NCBI GenBank assembly: GCA_947623915.1
Contig: CANQIB010000012.1
Span: 1-64,000, forward strand
Source of the DNA: an uncultured Ruminiclostridium sp.
Lineage (GTDB): Bacteria; Bacillota; Clostridia; Oscillospirales; Ruminococcaceae
Length of the DNA: 64,000 nt
Reading direction: 5' to 3'
Positions within the stretch are counted from its first letter, which is position 1, and every line of letters begins with the position of its first letter. Below the pieces are notes generated by a model. The model was given only the letters and a program-made list of their open reading frames with translations. It did no database searches and had not been told where the DNA came from. Shown in pieces: positions 29,357-39,157 of the stretch. A program made the position numbers and the translations under genes.

Positions 29357-31126
29357 TCAGTTGTTCGGCTTTTGTCTTACCTTGATATGCACCTCGCGGA
29401 GCTGCTGCTCCGTTACCTCGGTGGGCGCGCCGAGCAGCAGGTCCTGCGCGTTGGAGTTCATCGGGAACGCTATGACCTCCCGTATGCTCTCCTCTCCGGC
29501 GAACAGCATCAACATTCTGTCCACTCCGGGAGCCATGCCCGCATGAGGCGGCGCTCCGTATTTGAACGCGCTGTACAGCGCTCCGAATTTTTCCGCAACG
29601 TCCGCCTCGGTATATCCCGCTATCTCGAACGCCTTTACCATTATCTCAGGACGGTGGTTTCTCACCGCGCCGCTGGACAGCTCCACGCCGTTGCATACTA
29701 TATCGTACTGATAAGCGAGTATCTCCAACGGGTCTTTGGTGTTCAGCGCCTCATATCCGCCCTGCGGCATGGAAAACGGGTTGTGGGTAAAGATTATCTT
29801 GCCGCTCTCCTCGTCCTCCTCGTACATCGGGAAATCCACGATAAAGCACAGCTCAAAGCTGTCGTCCTTTATCAGCTCCATACGGGAGGCGACTTCGGTG
29901 CGTATCTGTCCCGCCAGCTTGGGTGCGAGCTTGGGAGTGTCGGCTATAAAATACAGCACGTCGCCGACCTCAAGCTCGCAGCGCGTCTTTAATTCCTCGC
30001 GCTGACCGTCGTTAAGGAATTTATCTATAGGACCGAGATAGTTGAAATTCTCGTCCACCTTGACGTAACCCAACCCTTTCATGCCTATCTCGCGGGCGTA
30101 GGACTCCATTTTCTCGAAAAAGCCCTTGGACTTGCCCGCCATCTGCGGCACCCGTATACCTCTTACGCATTTGTTGCAAAACGGCTTGAAATCGCTGTTT
30201 ACGAACAGGTCGGAAAGCTCGGTTATTATAAGCGGATTGCGAAGATCCGGCTTGTCTGTGCCGTATTTCAGCATAGCCTCCGCATAGGGTATGCGCCTAA
30301 ACGGAGCGGGAGATACCTTTTTCCCGCCGAATTTTACGAATGTGTCATACAGCACCTTTTCCGCAACGGCGAAAACGTCCTCCTGCGTGGCGAACGCCAT
30401 TTCAAAATCAAGCTGATAAAATTCTCCGGGGGAGCGGTCGGCTCTCGCGTCCTCGTCACGGAAGCAGGGCGCTATCTGGAAATACCTGTCAAATCCCGAT
30501 ACCATAAGCAGCTGCTTGAATATCTGCGGAGCCTGCGGCAAAGCGTAAAACTTTCCGTGGTGCTTGCGGCTGGGTATCAGGTAGTCGCGCGCGCCCTCCG
30601 GCGAGCTGGTGGACAGTATCGGAGTCTGTATCTCCAAAAATCCCATCTCGGTCATCTTATTGCGCAAAAAGGATATTACCTCGCTGCGCAGTATGATGTT
30701 GTTGTGCATTTTTCTGTTTCTCAAATCAAGATAACGGTATTTGAGCCGTATATCCTCTTTGGTCTCGGTAGAGGTCGGCACTTCAAACGGCAGCTGCTCC
30801 GCCTCCACCTTTCCGAGTATCTCCAAGCTCTCGGCGGATATTTCAATAGTGCCGGTGCTTATCTTATCGTTATACGTTCCCTCACCGCGCTTTATCACGG
30901 TACCGCCTACGGTTACGGCACACTCCTTGTTTACCCCGTCCAGCAGCCCCTCGTTTTTCTGAAAGGTTATCTGAACATAGCCGTAATGGTCGCGCAGGTC
31001 GATAAACTTTATTCCTCCGTGGTCGCGGATATTCTCCACCCAGCCCGCGACTCTCACGTTCTTGCCTATATCCGCCTCGCTCAGCATGGCGCAGGTGTGA
31101 GTGCGGTATATGTTTTCCAAAAACAT
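29357..31126 (-). CDS. aspS: Aspartyl-tRNA synthetase (bacterial type)
   Basis: 589 aa; RTHTCAMLSEADIGKNVRVAGWVENIRDHGGIKFIDLRD, FRDEDARADRSPGEFYQLDFEMAF. Confidence 0.97.
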   Translation of the reverse strand: MFLENIYRTHTCAMLSEADIGKNVRVAGWVENIRDHGGIKFIDLRDHYGYVQITFQKNEGLLDGVNKECAVTVGGTVIKRGEGTYNDKISTGTIEISAESLEILGKVEAEQLPFEVPTSTETKEDIRLKYRYLDLRNRKMHNNIILRSEVISFLRNKMTEMGFLEIQTPILSTSSPEGARDYLIPSRKHHGKFYALPQAPQIFKQLLMVSGFDRYFQIAPCFRDEDARADRSPGEFYQLDFEMAFATQEDVFAVAEKVLYDTFVKFGGKKVSPAPFRRIPYAEAMLKYGTDKPDLRNPLIITELSDLFVNSDFKPFCNKCVRGIRVPQMAGKSKGFFEKMESYAREIGMKGLGYVKVDENFNYLGPIDKFLNDGQREELKTRCELEVGDVLYFIADTPKLAPKLAGQIRTEVASRMELIKDDSFELCFIVDFPMYEEDEESGKIIFTHNPFSMPQGGYEALNTKDPLEILAYQYDIVCNGVELSSGAVRNHRPEIMVKAFEIAGYTEADVAEKFGALYSAFKYGAPPHAGMAPGVDRMLMLFAGEESIREVIAFPMNSNAQDLLLGAPTEVTEQQLREVHIKVRQKPNN

Positions 31127-31151
31127 CTGTCTTGCCCTTTCTGACTTAAAT

Positions 31152-32573
31152 TTATTTCAGCTTTTCTTCCAGCACGCGTTTTATCGCGGCGGGCGACGCC
31201 GAACCTTTCAGCGCCCTGTTGCATTGTCCCATCAGGAAGCCGAACACCTTGGTCTCGCCGTTTCGGTACTGCTCCACCGCTTTGGGATTTGCCGCGAGTA
31301 TCTCGTCTACCGTCTTTTCGGTAAGCTCGCTGTCCTCTTTTATCCAAAGCTGCTCCCGCTCGGCTATCTCGTCGGGAGTACCGCCCGACGCCGTCATATC
31401 GCGAAGTATCATCTTGCGGTTGTCCTTGGATATTTTGCCGGTCTCGGCAAGCTCCACCAGTCTTGCAAAATTCTCCGGCGCAAACGGGATATTCTCCGCG
31501 TCCACCTCTCCGAGGTTTATCCTGCGCATAAGCTCTACCGTTATAAAGGTGGCTATCGGCTTGGGGTTGTCGTATGCCTTGACCGCCGCCTCAAAAAAGT
31601 CGCTTACCGCTTTGGTATTTATCAGCACCGCCGCGTCCGCGCCGGATATGCCGTATTCCTTTGTGTAACGCTCGTACCGCTGCTGCGGCATTTCGGGTAT
31701 ATCCGCCTTTATCGCCGCAAGCTCCTCCTCGGTAAATATTATCGGAGGTATATCGGGATCGGGGAAGTAACGATAGTCGTGCGCGTCCTCCTTGGAGCGC
31801 AGAGAGCTGGTCTCTCCCGTCGCGTCGTTGAAATGCAGGGTTTCCTGTATCACCCGTTCGCCGTTTTCTATAAGCTCGGTCTGGCGGTATATCTCATATT
31901 CTACCGCGCGCTGTATCGCCCGCAGAGAGTTAAGGTTTTTGACCTCGGTGCGCGTTCCCAGAGTATCCGAGCCCTCCGGCGCGAGCGAGATATTTACGTC
32001 GCACCGCATACTGCCCTGCTCCAGCCTGCCGTCGCAGACTCCCGCATATTGCAGCATCAGCCGTATCTTCTCGAAAAACGCGGTGACGTCCGCCGCCGAG
32101 TGGAAATCCGGCTCGGTGACTATCTCTATGAGCGGTATGCCGCAGCGGTTGTAATCCGCAAGGCTTATGCGGTTTTCATGCACCAGCTTGCCCGCGTCCT
32201 CCTCAAGATGTATGCGGTTTATCCTCATGCGCTTGGTCTTTCCCTCGGACTCTATGTCCACATATCCGCCAAGACATACGGGTCTTGGCATTTGGGATAT
32301 CTGGTACGCCTTGGGAAGGTCGGGATAGAAATAGTTTTTTCTGTCCCATTTGGTAAAGCGGGATATTTCACAGTTCATGATATAACCGGCTTTTATTATA
32401 TATTCCACCGCTTTGGAATTAAGCACGGGCAAAGTGCCGGGCAGTCCGGAGCATACCGGACAGCAGCGGCTGTTAGGCTCTCCGCCGAATTTTGCCGAGC
32501 AGGTGCAGAACACCTTGGATTCGGTCATAAGCTCGGCGTGTATCTCAAGCCCTATCGTGGGGTATAACTTCAT
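31152..32573 (-). CDS. gatB: Asp/Glu-tRNA amidotransferase subunit B
   Basis: 473 aa; PTIGLEIHAEL, YFYPDLPKAYQISQ, RCDVNISLAPEGSDTLGTRTEVKNLNSLRAIQRAVEYE. Confidence 0.97.
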   Translation of the reverse strand: MKLYPTIGLEIHAELMTESKVFCTCSAKFGGEPNSRCCPVCSGLPGTLPVLNSKAVEYIIKAGYIMNCEISRFTKWDRKNYFYPDLPKAYQISQMPRPVCLGGYVDIESEGKTKRMRINRIHLEEDAGKLVHENRISLADYNRCGIPLIEIVTEPDFHSAADVTAFFEKIRLMLQYAGVCDGRLEQGSMRCDVNISLAPEGSDTLGTRTEVKNLNSLRAIQRAVEYEIYRQTELIENGERVIQETLHFNDATGETSSLRSKEDAHDYRYFPDPDIPPIIFTEEELAAIKADIPEMPQQRYERYTKEYGISGADAAVLINTKAVSDFFEAAVKAYDNPKPIATFITVELMRRINLGEVDAENIPFAPENFARLVELAETGKISKDNRKMILRDMTASGGTPDEIAEREQLWIKEDSELTEKTVDEILAANPKAVEQYRNGETKVFGFLMGQCNRALKGSASPAAIKRVLEEKLK

Positions 32574-32601
32574 TTTGCGGATCCTCCTTTCCTCGCCGCG
32601 C

Positions 32602-34056
32602 TTACGCCCTGAATTTGTTGGGCATTACGGTAAAATTCCTTTGATATGCGTCGGCGGTCTGTATCAGCGTCGCCTCGTCGAACCTCTTTCCGACCAGCGA
32701 CATACCTATCGGCATACCGTCCGCGTTGTAGCCGCAGGGCAGCGATATGGCGGGCAGCGACGCGATATTTACCGTTACCGTGCAGATATCCGCAAGATAC
32801 ATTTTTACGGGATCGGTCTCCTGCTCTCCTATCCTGTATGCCACCGTCGGCGCGGTCGGAGTAAGTATAACGTCCGCCTGCGCGTATATATCGTTGTATT
32901 CTTTTATTATCTGCTGCTTTAACGCGAGCGCCTTGCGGTAATATGCGTCGTAATATCCGCTGGAAAGCGCATAGTTGCCCAGCAGTATGCGGCGCTTTAC
33001 CTCCGCGCCGAAGCCCCGGCTGCGGCTGTCGCGTATCATCTCGTCAAAGCTCCTGCCCTCTCCGCGCAGTCCGTATTTTATCCCGTCAAAGCGCGACAGA
33101 TTTGACGCCGCCTCCGCGCCGGAAATAAGGTAGTACGCCGCTACCGCGTATTTCAGGCTGCTCATGGAGCAGTCCACCAGCTCAGCGCCCAGCTTTTCGT
33201 ATTCCTTAGCGGCGGCGGTCACCGCCTGCTTTACCTCATCGTCGGTGCTGTCGCCGAAAAATTCCCTCGGCAGCGCTATCTTCATGCCCTTTATGCTTTG
33301 ACCTATCTTCGCGTTAAAGTCCTCGACCGGCACTCCGGCGGAGGTCGCGTCGTGTTCGTCACGGCCCGCCACGGCGTTAAGCAGTATGCCGCAGTCCTCC
33401 GCGCTGTTCGCTATCGGACCTATCTGGTCAAGCGAGCTTGCAAAGGCTATCAGCCCGTATCTCGATACCCTGCCGTAAGTCGGCTTTAAGCCGGTAACGC
33501 CGCAAAACGACGACGGCTGTCTTATCGAACCGCCGGTATCCGAGCCGAGCGCCGCCGGAGCAAGTCCCGCGCTGACCGCAGCCGCGCTGCCGCCGCTTGA
33601 GCCGCCCGGCACTCTGCCGGTATCGTACGGGTTTTTCGTCTTGGAAAAAGCCGCCGTCTGGGTAGAACCGCCCATCGCAAATTCGTCCATGCTGGTCTTT
33701 CCCAAAAGCACATAGCCCTGACCGTTCAGCTTTTCTATTACCGTCGCGTTGTACGGCGGGACAAAGTTTTCCAGCATCTTCGACGCGCAGGTAGTCCTTA
33801 TCCCGTCGGTGCAGATATTGTCCTTTATCGCAAGCGGTATGCCGGTAAGAGGCTGCGCCTTGTTATCGTCTATCAGCTTTTGCGCTTGTTCCGCCGCAAT
33901 TTTCGCCTGCTCCTCGGTGACGGTGATGTAGCTTTCCACCTCGGCGTCCGCCGTCTTTATCCTGCCTATATATTCTTCCGCAAGCTCCGCCGCGCTTATC
34001 TCTTTGTCGTCCAGCGCCTTGCGCAGCTCTTTAAGAGAAACCTTAGTTATATCCAT
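32602..34056 (-). CDS. gatA: Asp/Glu-tRNA amidotransferase subunit A
   Basis: 484 aa; amidase signature GRVPGGSSGGSAAAVSAGLAPAALGSDTGGSIRQPSSFCGVTGLKPTYGRVSRYGL. Confidence 0.97.
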   Translation of the reverse strand: MDITKVSLKELRKALDDKEISAAELAEEYIGRIKTADAEVESYITVTEEQAKIAAEQAQKLIDDNKAQPLTGIPLAIKDNICTDGIRTTCASKMLENFVPPYNATVIEKLNGQGYVLLGKTSMDEFAMGGSTQTAAFSKTKNPYDTGRVPGGSSGGSAAAVSAGLAPAALGSDTGGSIRQPSSFCGVTGLKPTYGRVSRYGLIAFASSLDQIGPIANSAEDCGILLNAVAGRDEHDATSAGVPVEDFNAKIGQSIKGMKIALPREFFGDSTDDEVKQAVTAAAKEYEKLGAELVDCSMSSLKYAVAAYYLISGAEAASNLSRFDGIKYGLRGEGRSFDEMIRDSRSRGFGAEVKRRILLGNYALSSGYYDAYYRKALALKQQIIKEYNDIYAQADVILTPTAPTVAYRIGEQETDPVKMYLADICTVTVNIASLPAISLPCGYNADGMPIGMSLVGKRFDEATLIQTADAYQRNFTVMPNKFRA

Positions 34057-34070
34057 GCCCTGTCCTTCCT

Positions 34071-34349
34071 TTATTCCACCATTTTCGGCACCACATAGCA
34101 GTTATCCTGCGGCTCCGTGTTGGACAGCAGCCTGTCTGTAGGGTAAGAGGGCTTTGCCGCGTCCTTTCTTACCTCGCTGTATGTTATGCTGTTGTTGTCC
34201 TTTGTGTCGTCGTATGTCAGGTCTATCTCTTTTACGGTGTCCATAAGCTCGATTATCGCGCTCATTTCCTCCATAACCTTTTGTTTTTCGTCATCGGTGA
34301 AATTGAGCTTGCTCAATTCACAAAGATGATCTATGGTCTTTATATCCAT
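34071..34349 (-). CDS. gatC: Asp/Glu-tRNA amidotransferase subunit C
   Basis: MDIKTIDHLCELSKLNFTDDEKQKVMEEMSAIIELMDTVKEID. Confidence 0.93.
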   Translation of the reverse strand: MDIKTIDHLCELSKLNFTDDEKQKVMEEMSAIIELMDTVKEIDLTYDDTKDNNSITYSEVRKDAAKPSYPTDRLLSNTEPQDNCYVVPKMVE

Positions 34350-34388
34350 ATATGTTCCTTTCTCCGTTCGACAGACATAATTTATAAC

Positions 34389-34417
34389 AGTATAACACAT
34401 TTTTTGCTTTCAGTCAA
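34389..34417 (-). promoter_or_regulatory. SigA-like promoter of gatCAB-aspS
   Basis: Minus strand TTGACT-N17-TATACT. Confidence 0.8.
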
Positions 34418-34450
34418 GGACTTATACCCGCAAACCGCTAAAGTTAAGCA

Positions 34451-34470
34451 AAAAGCCGTGCAGAACGCAC
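34451..34470. repeat. Left (partial) target duplication of element copy 2
   Basis: AAAAGCCGTGCAGAACGCAC, identical to 34672-34691. Confidence 0.75.
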
Positions 34471-34473
34471 TTT

Positions 34474-34671
34474 CAGTCTGTAGAAAAAGGTCAATATAAA
34501 GCGGAAGGAAAGAGGTGTTTGAGGGGAAAACCATCAGGGTTTTCACCCTCAAGTTTGATAAGAGCCGCGCAAAGCGCGGCAAAAATCGAGCTAGACTGCT
34601 TACGCAGTCTAGCCGATTTTTTGGCAGCTTGTCGGGAAATCCGACCGTAGGGAGGGTTTTTCGACAAGCTG
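34474..34671 (+). mobile_element. MITE-like structured element, copy 2 (198 bp)
   Basis: CAGTCTGTAGAAAAAGGTCAATATAAAGCGGAAGG...GGTTTTTCGACAAGCTG. Confidence 0.8.
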
Positions 34672-34698
34672 AAAAGCCGTGCAGAACGCACGGCTTTT
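34672..34698. terminator. Terminator hairpin of the ABC locus / right target duplication
   Basis: AAAAGCCGTGC-AGAAC-GCACGGCTTTT directly 3' of the ATPase gene. Confidence 0.8.
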
Positions 34699-34706
34699 AA
34701 TATATT

Positions 34707-35351
34707 TTATTTTATCTTGCTGATGACTCCCTTGTCCATCTCGTTTACCGTGTCGCACAGCACTTCTATATCCTCCGCCGAATGGGAGGCTATCAGCACG
34801 GTCTTGCCCTGCTCTCTGAATTCAAGCAGGTACTTCCTCATATCCGCCACTCCGTCCTTATCCAGCCCGTTCATAGGCTCGTCGAGTATCAGCAGTTCGG
34901 GGTCCTCCATTATCGCCTGCGCAAGCCCCAGCCTTTGCCGCATACCCAGCGAATATTTGCCGACGTGCAGCTTTAGGTCGGGGTCAAGTCCCACTCGGCG
35001 CATACTGTCCTTTACCTGCTCCGAGTTTATTTTGTTGTTCAGCGACGCGAGCAGCTTTAAATTCTTGAACCCGCTGTAATAGGGGATAAACCCCGGCGTT
35101 TCGATAATTATACCTATGCTCTGCGGGAAATCGCAGTCCTTTCCTATCCTCTGACCGGCTACCGTCACCTCGCCCGAAGTGGTATGTACGAACCCGCAGA
35201 TACATTTCATCAGCATCGTCTTGCCGCTGCCGTTTCGTCCGATAAGTCCGTGTATCTTCCCGCGCTCAAAGCCGACGGTTATATGTTTGAGTATCTCGGT
35301 CTTTTTAATGGTAAGCGATACGTCGTTTACGTCTATAAGCATATCCGTCAC
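34707..35351 (-). CDS. ABC exporter ATPase
   Basis: GRNGSGKTM, YSLGMRQRLGLAQAIMEDPELLILDEPMNGLD. Confidence 0.92.
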   Translation of the reverse strand: MTDMLIDVNDVSLTIKKTEILKHITVGFERGKIHGLIGRNGSGKTMLMKCICGFVHTTSGEVTVAGQRIGKDCDFPQSIGIIIETPGFIPYYSGFKNLKLLASLNNKINSEQVKDSMRRVGLDPDLKLHVGKYSLGMRQRLGLAQAIMEDPELLILDEPMNGLDKDGVADMRKYLLEFREQGKTVLIASHSAEDIEVLCDTVNEMDKGVISKIK

Positions 35352-36220
35352 CGTTCCTCCGTACTGTAGAAATTAGTCTTTTTCAGCGCCAACGCGCCCA
35401 AGGTCACCATCACGACGATAAACACCGCAAAATACAGATATGACGCCCACAGCGGGAATACCTGCGCCGCAAGTATCTCCTGAAAATGCACCCACACCAC
35501 CATATTCGCCGTGGGGAATATCCACATCAGCGCGGAATAGGCGGAAAACGCGGTAACTCCCGCACCCAGCACCGCAACGCTCGCGAGCAGTCCGGCGGTC
35601 TTCAGCTTTAGCATTTTAAAGACCAGCAGCATGGAGCATATCGAAAACAGATAAAGCACCAACAGCGAGCAGGTCGCGGGGAGCGTTTCGTAAAGGTACA
35701 CCTGATTGTATAAGTTCGGCGGCAAAAGCTGCGATACAAAGGAGTCGTACTCCTGCGGGAAATGGGACATATACAGCCTCGTCACATCGCTCCAATCCGA
35801 GCCTATAAAGCTGTTGGGCAGCGCGAAAAGCGACGTGCCTATAAATATCACCGCCACAAAGCTGACAGCCGCCATCAGCGCGAACAAAAGCTGTCCCGCC
35901 AGCCATTTCAGCTTGCCGGTGCGGTTTATCAGAAAATACATATTGCTCGACGAGGACGGGAAGTCGCTCATCAGTACAAAGAACACCGACGGGATAAGCA
36001 GCAGCAGTATCGGGGAATTTGTCACCGCTATGAACGGCTCGAACAGGTTCAGCGGCGCGCCGAACTTTTCCGCCCTGTCCATAAGCGGCTGAGTTACCAG
36101 CCCGTTTATCACTACCAGCATTATAAGGACAATTATCATGCGCGGGTCGGTCACCCAACGGACGTACTCGCTTCTTGCGACGAACCATACCGTCGAAAGT
36201 TTTTTACTCACCTTTATCAA
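35348..36220 (-). CDS. ABC-2-like exporter permease
   Basis: 290 aa, multiple TM helices, overlaps the neighbouring ABC genes. Confidence 0.7.
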   Translation of the reverse strand: MIKVSKKLSTVWFVARSEYVRWVTDPRMIIVLIMLVVINGLVTQPLMDRAEKFGAPLNLFEPFIAVTNSPILLLLIPSVFFVLMSDFPSSSSNMYFLINRTGKLKWLAGQLLFALMAAVSFVAVIFIGTSLFALPNSFIGSDWSDVTRLYMSHFPQEYDSFVSQLLPPNLYNQVYLYETLPATCSLLVLYLFSICSMLLVFKMLKLKTAGLLASVAVLGAGVTAFSAYSALMWIFPTANMVVWVHFQEILAAQVFPLWASYLYFAVFIVVMVTLGALALKKTNFYSTEER

Positions 36221-37106
36221 ACCTCCTGTTCATGACTGTAATGAACAAGACGAACGCGGCGGCGATAAGGACGGCGGAATAAGCCGCCGTCGGCAGCGCG
36301 ATGCTTTTGTATGTGAATATATCCGCCAACGCCGAGGGGTAGATGACCGACGCCACGTCGGAGATCCAATACGGCGAATCGTCGGAGGCGAACGCCAAGC
36401 CCCACAGCCGCTGACATATCACGGTCATCAAGTAGTTTGCGAAAAACGGCAGGCAGATTATCAGATATTGATTTCTCATCAGCGACGCGCAAACCGCCGC
36501 GGGCAGCGCCGCCGCCGCTCCGTACAAAAACATACCCGCCAGCTTGGCTATGTACAGCGCCGGCATTCCTATTACCGAATAAAGGCCGTCAAACGGCGGT
36601 ACAAGTTCCGAAACCGCTCCGTCAAGGTACGACTGCGCGAGATCGGGATAATAGGCAAGGTCGGGAAATACCGCCGCCGTATATATCCCGTACAGCGCGT
36701 AACCCACCGTCACCGCCAGTCCGCCCAGCAGTACCGCGCTTATCAGCGTGCCCGCCGCGTAACCTGTTTTTGAGAGCCTGACCGTTTCAAACCTGATAAA
36801 GCGGCTGTCCCTGCCGTCGCAGAACCTTTTGACAAAGGAGAAACCGACGACTATCGGCAGGAACATCACCAGCCATTCGCCCGTGCCGCCTGTTTTGAAT
36901 ATTCCGTATGCGTTAAGGGTAATATCGGAGCGGACAAGCTGGCTGTCGTTTCGTATAATAAGGTCAAGCACCGTTATCGGGTCGGTGGTTTTGGGGTCAA
37001 AAGCCGCCGTCGCGGTAAAGCACAGCATAAATACCAGCAGTATGCAAAAATAAAAGGTTATATCGGTGAAGGTCCTTTTGAAATTTGATAAAATGAGCCT
37101 TAACAT
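36204..37106 (-). CDS. ABC-2-like exporter permease / membrane protein
   Basis: 300 aa, multiple TM helices, overlaps the downstream gene by 17 bp. Confidence 0.65.
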   Translation of the reverse strand: MLRLILSNFKRTFTDITFYFCILLVFMLCFTATAAFDPKTTDPITVLDLIIRNDSQLVRSDITLNAYGIFKTGGTGEWLVMFLPIVVGFSFVKRFCDGRDSRFIRFETVRLSKTGYAAGTLISAVLLGGLAVTVGYALYGIYTAAVFPDLAYYPDLAQSYLDGAVSELVPPFDGLYSVIGMPALYIAKLAGMFLYGAAAALPAAVCASLMRNQYLIICLPFFANYLMTVICQRLWGLAFASDDSPYWISDVASVIYPSALADIFTYKSIALPTAAYSAVLIAAAFVLFITVMNRRFDKGE

Positions 37107-37150
37107 AAAGCCTCCTTTCGGGCGTCACCGCGCGCTCGGCACGCAAAGCG

Positions 37151-38689
37151 TCAATCCGCGGAAGAGGTCGAATAGTTGAATTTGTCGCGGTCTCTTGCGT
37201 TAAGATAGCAGGTGTAGTAAAGGTTGTCGTTCTTATTGTACATAACAAATTTCCATGCCGCGTGAGCGGGGTAAACTGTTCTTCCCGTGGAGTCCGTGCC
37301 CATGTTCAAATCATATACTATCGACGCGCTTTTCACCTCGAAATTGACGTGTTCCGTCAGCTTTTCGCTTGCTATCTTTATCGCCTCTTCAAAAGGTATC
37401 ATATCGGTATACTGCTTTTCGTCAACTATCACCGTCTCGGTTCCCGGATGGTAAGCAAAATCCACCTCGTCGCTATACACCATAAAGCCATAGCATATAT
37501 CCGCCATCGGCGCATAACCCGATATCGAACCGCGCAGCCCGTAATTGAACGGTATTTCGTCATACTCTCTGGAACAGTTGTAATAATAGCCGTAGCTGTC
37601 ATCGTTCAATTTATATACCAATACTTCCCGTACTTTGAGATTTACCACCGGCTCGTTCAAGCCGGGGAGCGTGTTTATATAATTTTCAAAGAACGCCGTC
37701 GCGTCCTTTATTTTCACCTCTTTATCCAACAGCTTAAAGCTCTCTTCGCTGTCCGGCAGATACGCTCCGACACACTCAAAGTAGTTTTCGGGACTAAACA
37801 CATCTTTGAGAGGGTTATTTTCCACGCCCGCGTCACATGCTATCCTTCCGGCTACTCCTCTGTTAAAAACGAAATGCCAGCAGCCCAAGGGATAGCCGGT
37901 ACAAAAAAGCACGCTGTCTTCTCTGTGTATCGGGTTGTCTACCTTTCCCTCAAATTCATATATTACATAAGTCGGACCGAGCCCGTTGTCTTCTACTTCG
38001 TCTTGATAAGCATACGACAAATCCCCGTAAAAAAATTGCGGATACGAGTTTGCGCCTTCATCGACGCTGTCATGTTCCTCAAAAGCGGCTTGTTTTAAAA
38101 AGTCGTCATAATGTTTGTACAGCTGCAAATCATATGAACCACCCAAATACATATATTCGGGATAAAATTCATTGTCGGGGAACAGATATTTATAAACCTC
38201 CAGGAAATGTTTCAGTTTTTCTTTCGGCGTTACATCGGCGTCGGTCAAATGCGTTTCATCTACCGTCATTTCACTTATATGGTCCAAATGCTTAGGCACT
38301 TCCGAATGAAAATCCTCGGAAACGGTAAAATTTTCTATTTTATTTATTATCTCGGCGGCCTCCTCATCGGTGTAATTTTCGCGTCCGTTATCAAATACTA
38401 TCGTCTCACGAGGTTTTGCCGCCTCCACGTCGTCAGCGGTAAGCCAATCGTCTTGTATATCCATAGGCTTTTCCGACATTTCGATCTTAAAATCCAACTG
38501 ATAATGCTCTACCGGATAGCCGTCTATCATTTCAACAGATGTATCGCTGTCCGAGCCTAAAGACGTCGCGGTGCCGTCTGTAGGCTCAGACGCCGCCGCG
38601 CTTTCTTCTTCCGACGGCAGACTGCCTTTAAGGTCGGAACAACCGACAAGCAGCAAGGACAGCATAAGTAATGCTATTGTCTTTTTCAT
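37151..38689 (-). CDS. Lipoprotein of unknown function
   Basis: Start MKKTIALLMLSLLLVGCSDLKG with lipobox LLVGC. Confidence 0.75.
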   Translation of the reverse strand: MKKTIALLMLSLLLVGCSDLKGSLPSEEESAAASEPTDGTATSLGSDSDTSVEMIDGYPVEHYQLDFKIEMSEKPMDIQDDWLTADDVEAAKPRETIVFDNGRENYTDEEAAEIINKIENFTVSEDFHSEVPKHLDHISEMTVDETHLTDADVTPKEKLKHFLEVYKYLFPDNEFYPEYMYLGGSYDLQLYKHYDDFLKQAAFEEHDSVDEGANSYPQFFYGDLSYAYQDEVEDNGLGPTYVIYEFEGKVDNPIHREDSVLFCTGYPLGCWHFVFNRGVAGRIACDAGVENNPLKDVFSPENYFECVGAYLPDSEESFKLLDKEVKIKDATAFFENYINTLPGLNEPVVNLKVREVLVYKLNDDSYGYYYNCSREYDEIPFNYGLRGSISGYAPMADICYGFMVYSDEVDFAYHPGTETVIVDEKQYTDMIPFEEAIKIASEKLTEHVNFEVKSASIVYDLNMGTDSTGRTVYPAHAAWKFVMYNKNDNLYYTCYLNARDRDKFNYSTSSAD

Positions 38690-39024
38690 ATTTATTCCTT
38701 TCTTGCGTATGCGATTGCCATCACAAATGTCGTAAAATCTCGAAAAAATTTTGCCAAAATTTTCTATCCTTTTTAATTTTAATATATGTAAAGATATGTT
38801 CAAACAAATCGCGCGCTTTGTTTAAAACAAATCAATACAAGCGGAATGATATTATCGTTGTTTTCGGAAAGTATATATTTTTATCTTTAATTTAATTATA
38901 CCTTTTGCTAAAGTTTTGTCAATAGGACGTGCAATATTTTTTCACTTTTTTGATATTTTTGTATGTTGCATACAAAATTATCACATAAATTTTGTTAATA
39001 TTTTTTGTAATTTTTTGACAGATA

Positions 39025-39061
39025 ATGTCTTTAAAAAGCGGATAACGATTTTTAAAGACAT
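39025..39061. promoter_or_regulatory. Perfect 13-bp inverted repeat in an AT-rich intergenic region
   Basis: ATGTCTTTAAAAA-N11-TTTTTAAAGACAT. Confidence 0.35.
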
Positions 39062-39111
39062 TTAATAAGTTTGGAGTGATACAGACTCTTTTTTTTCGAG
39101 AAAAATCTCCG

Positions 39112-39136
39112 TACGTTTTACCGTACGGAGATTTAA
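39112..39136 (-). terminator. Hairpin terminator of the LRR protein gene
   Basis: AAATCTCCGTACG-tttta-CCGTACGGAGATTT. Confidence 0.7.
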
Positions 39137-39157
39137 ATATTATGTTATCTTAATAGC

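Noticed and set aside
31101-32567. 488-aa plus-strand ORF
   Set aside because: Exactly opposite gatB, which has clear family motifs; shadow ORF in GC-rich codons.
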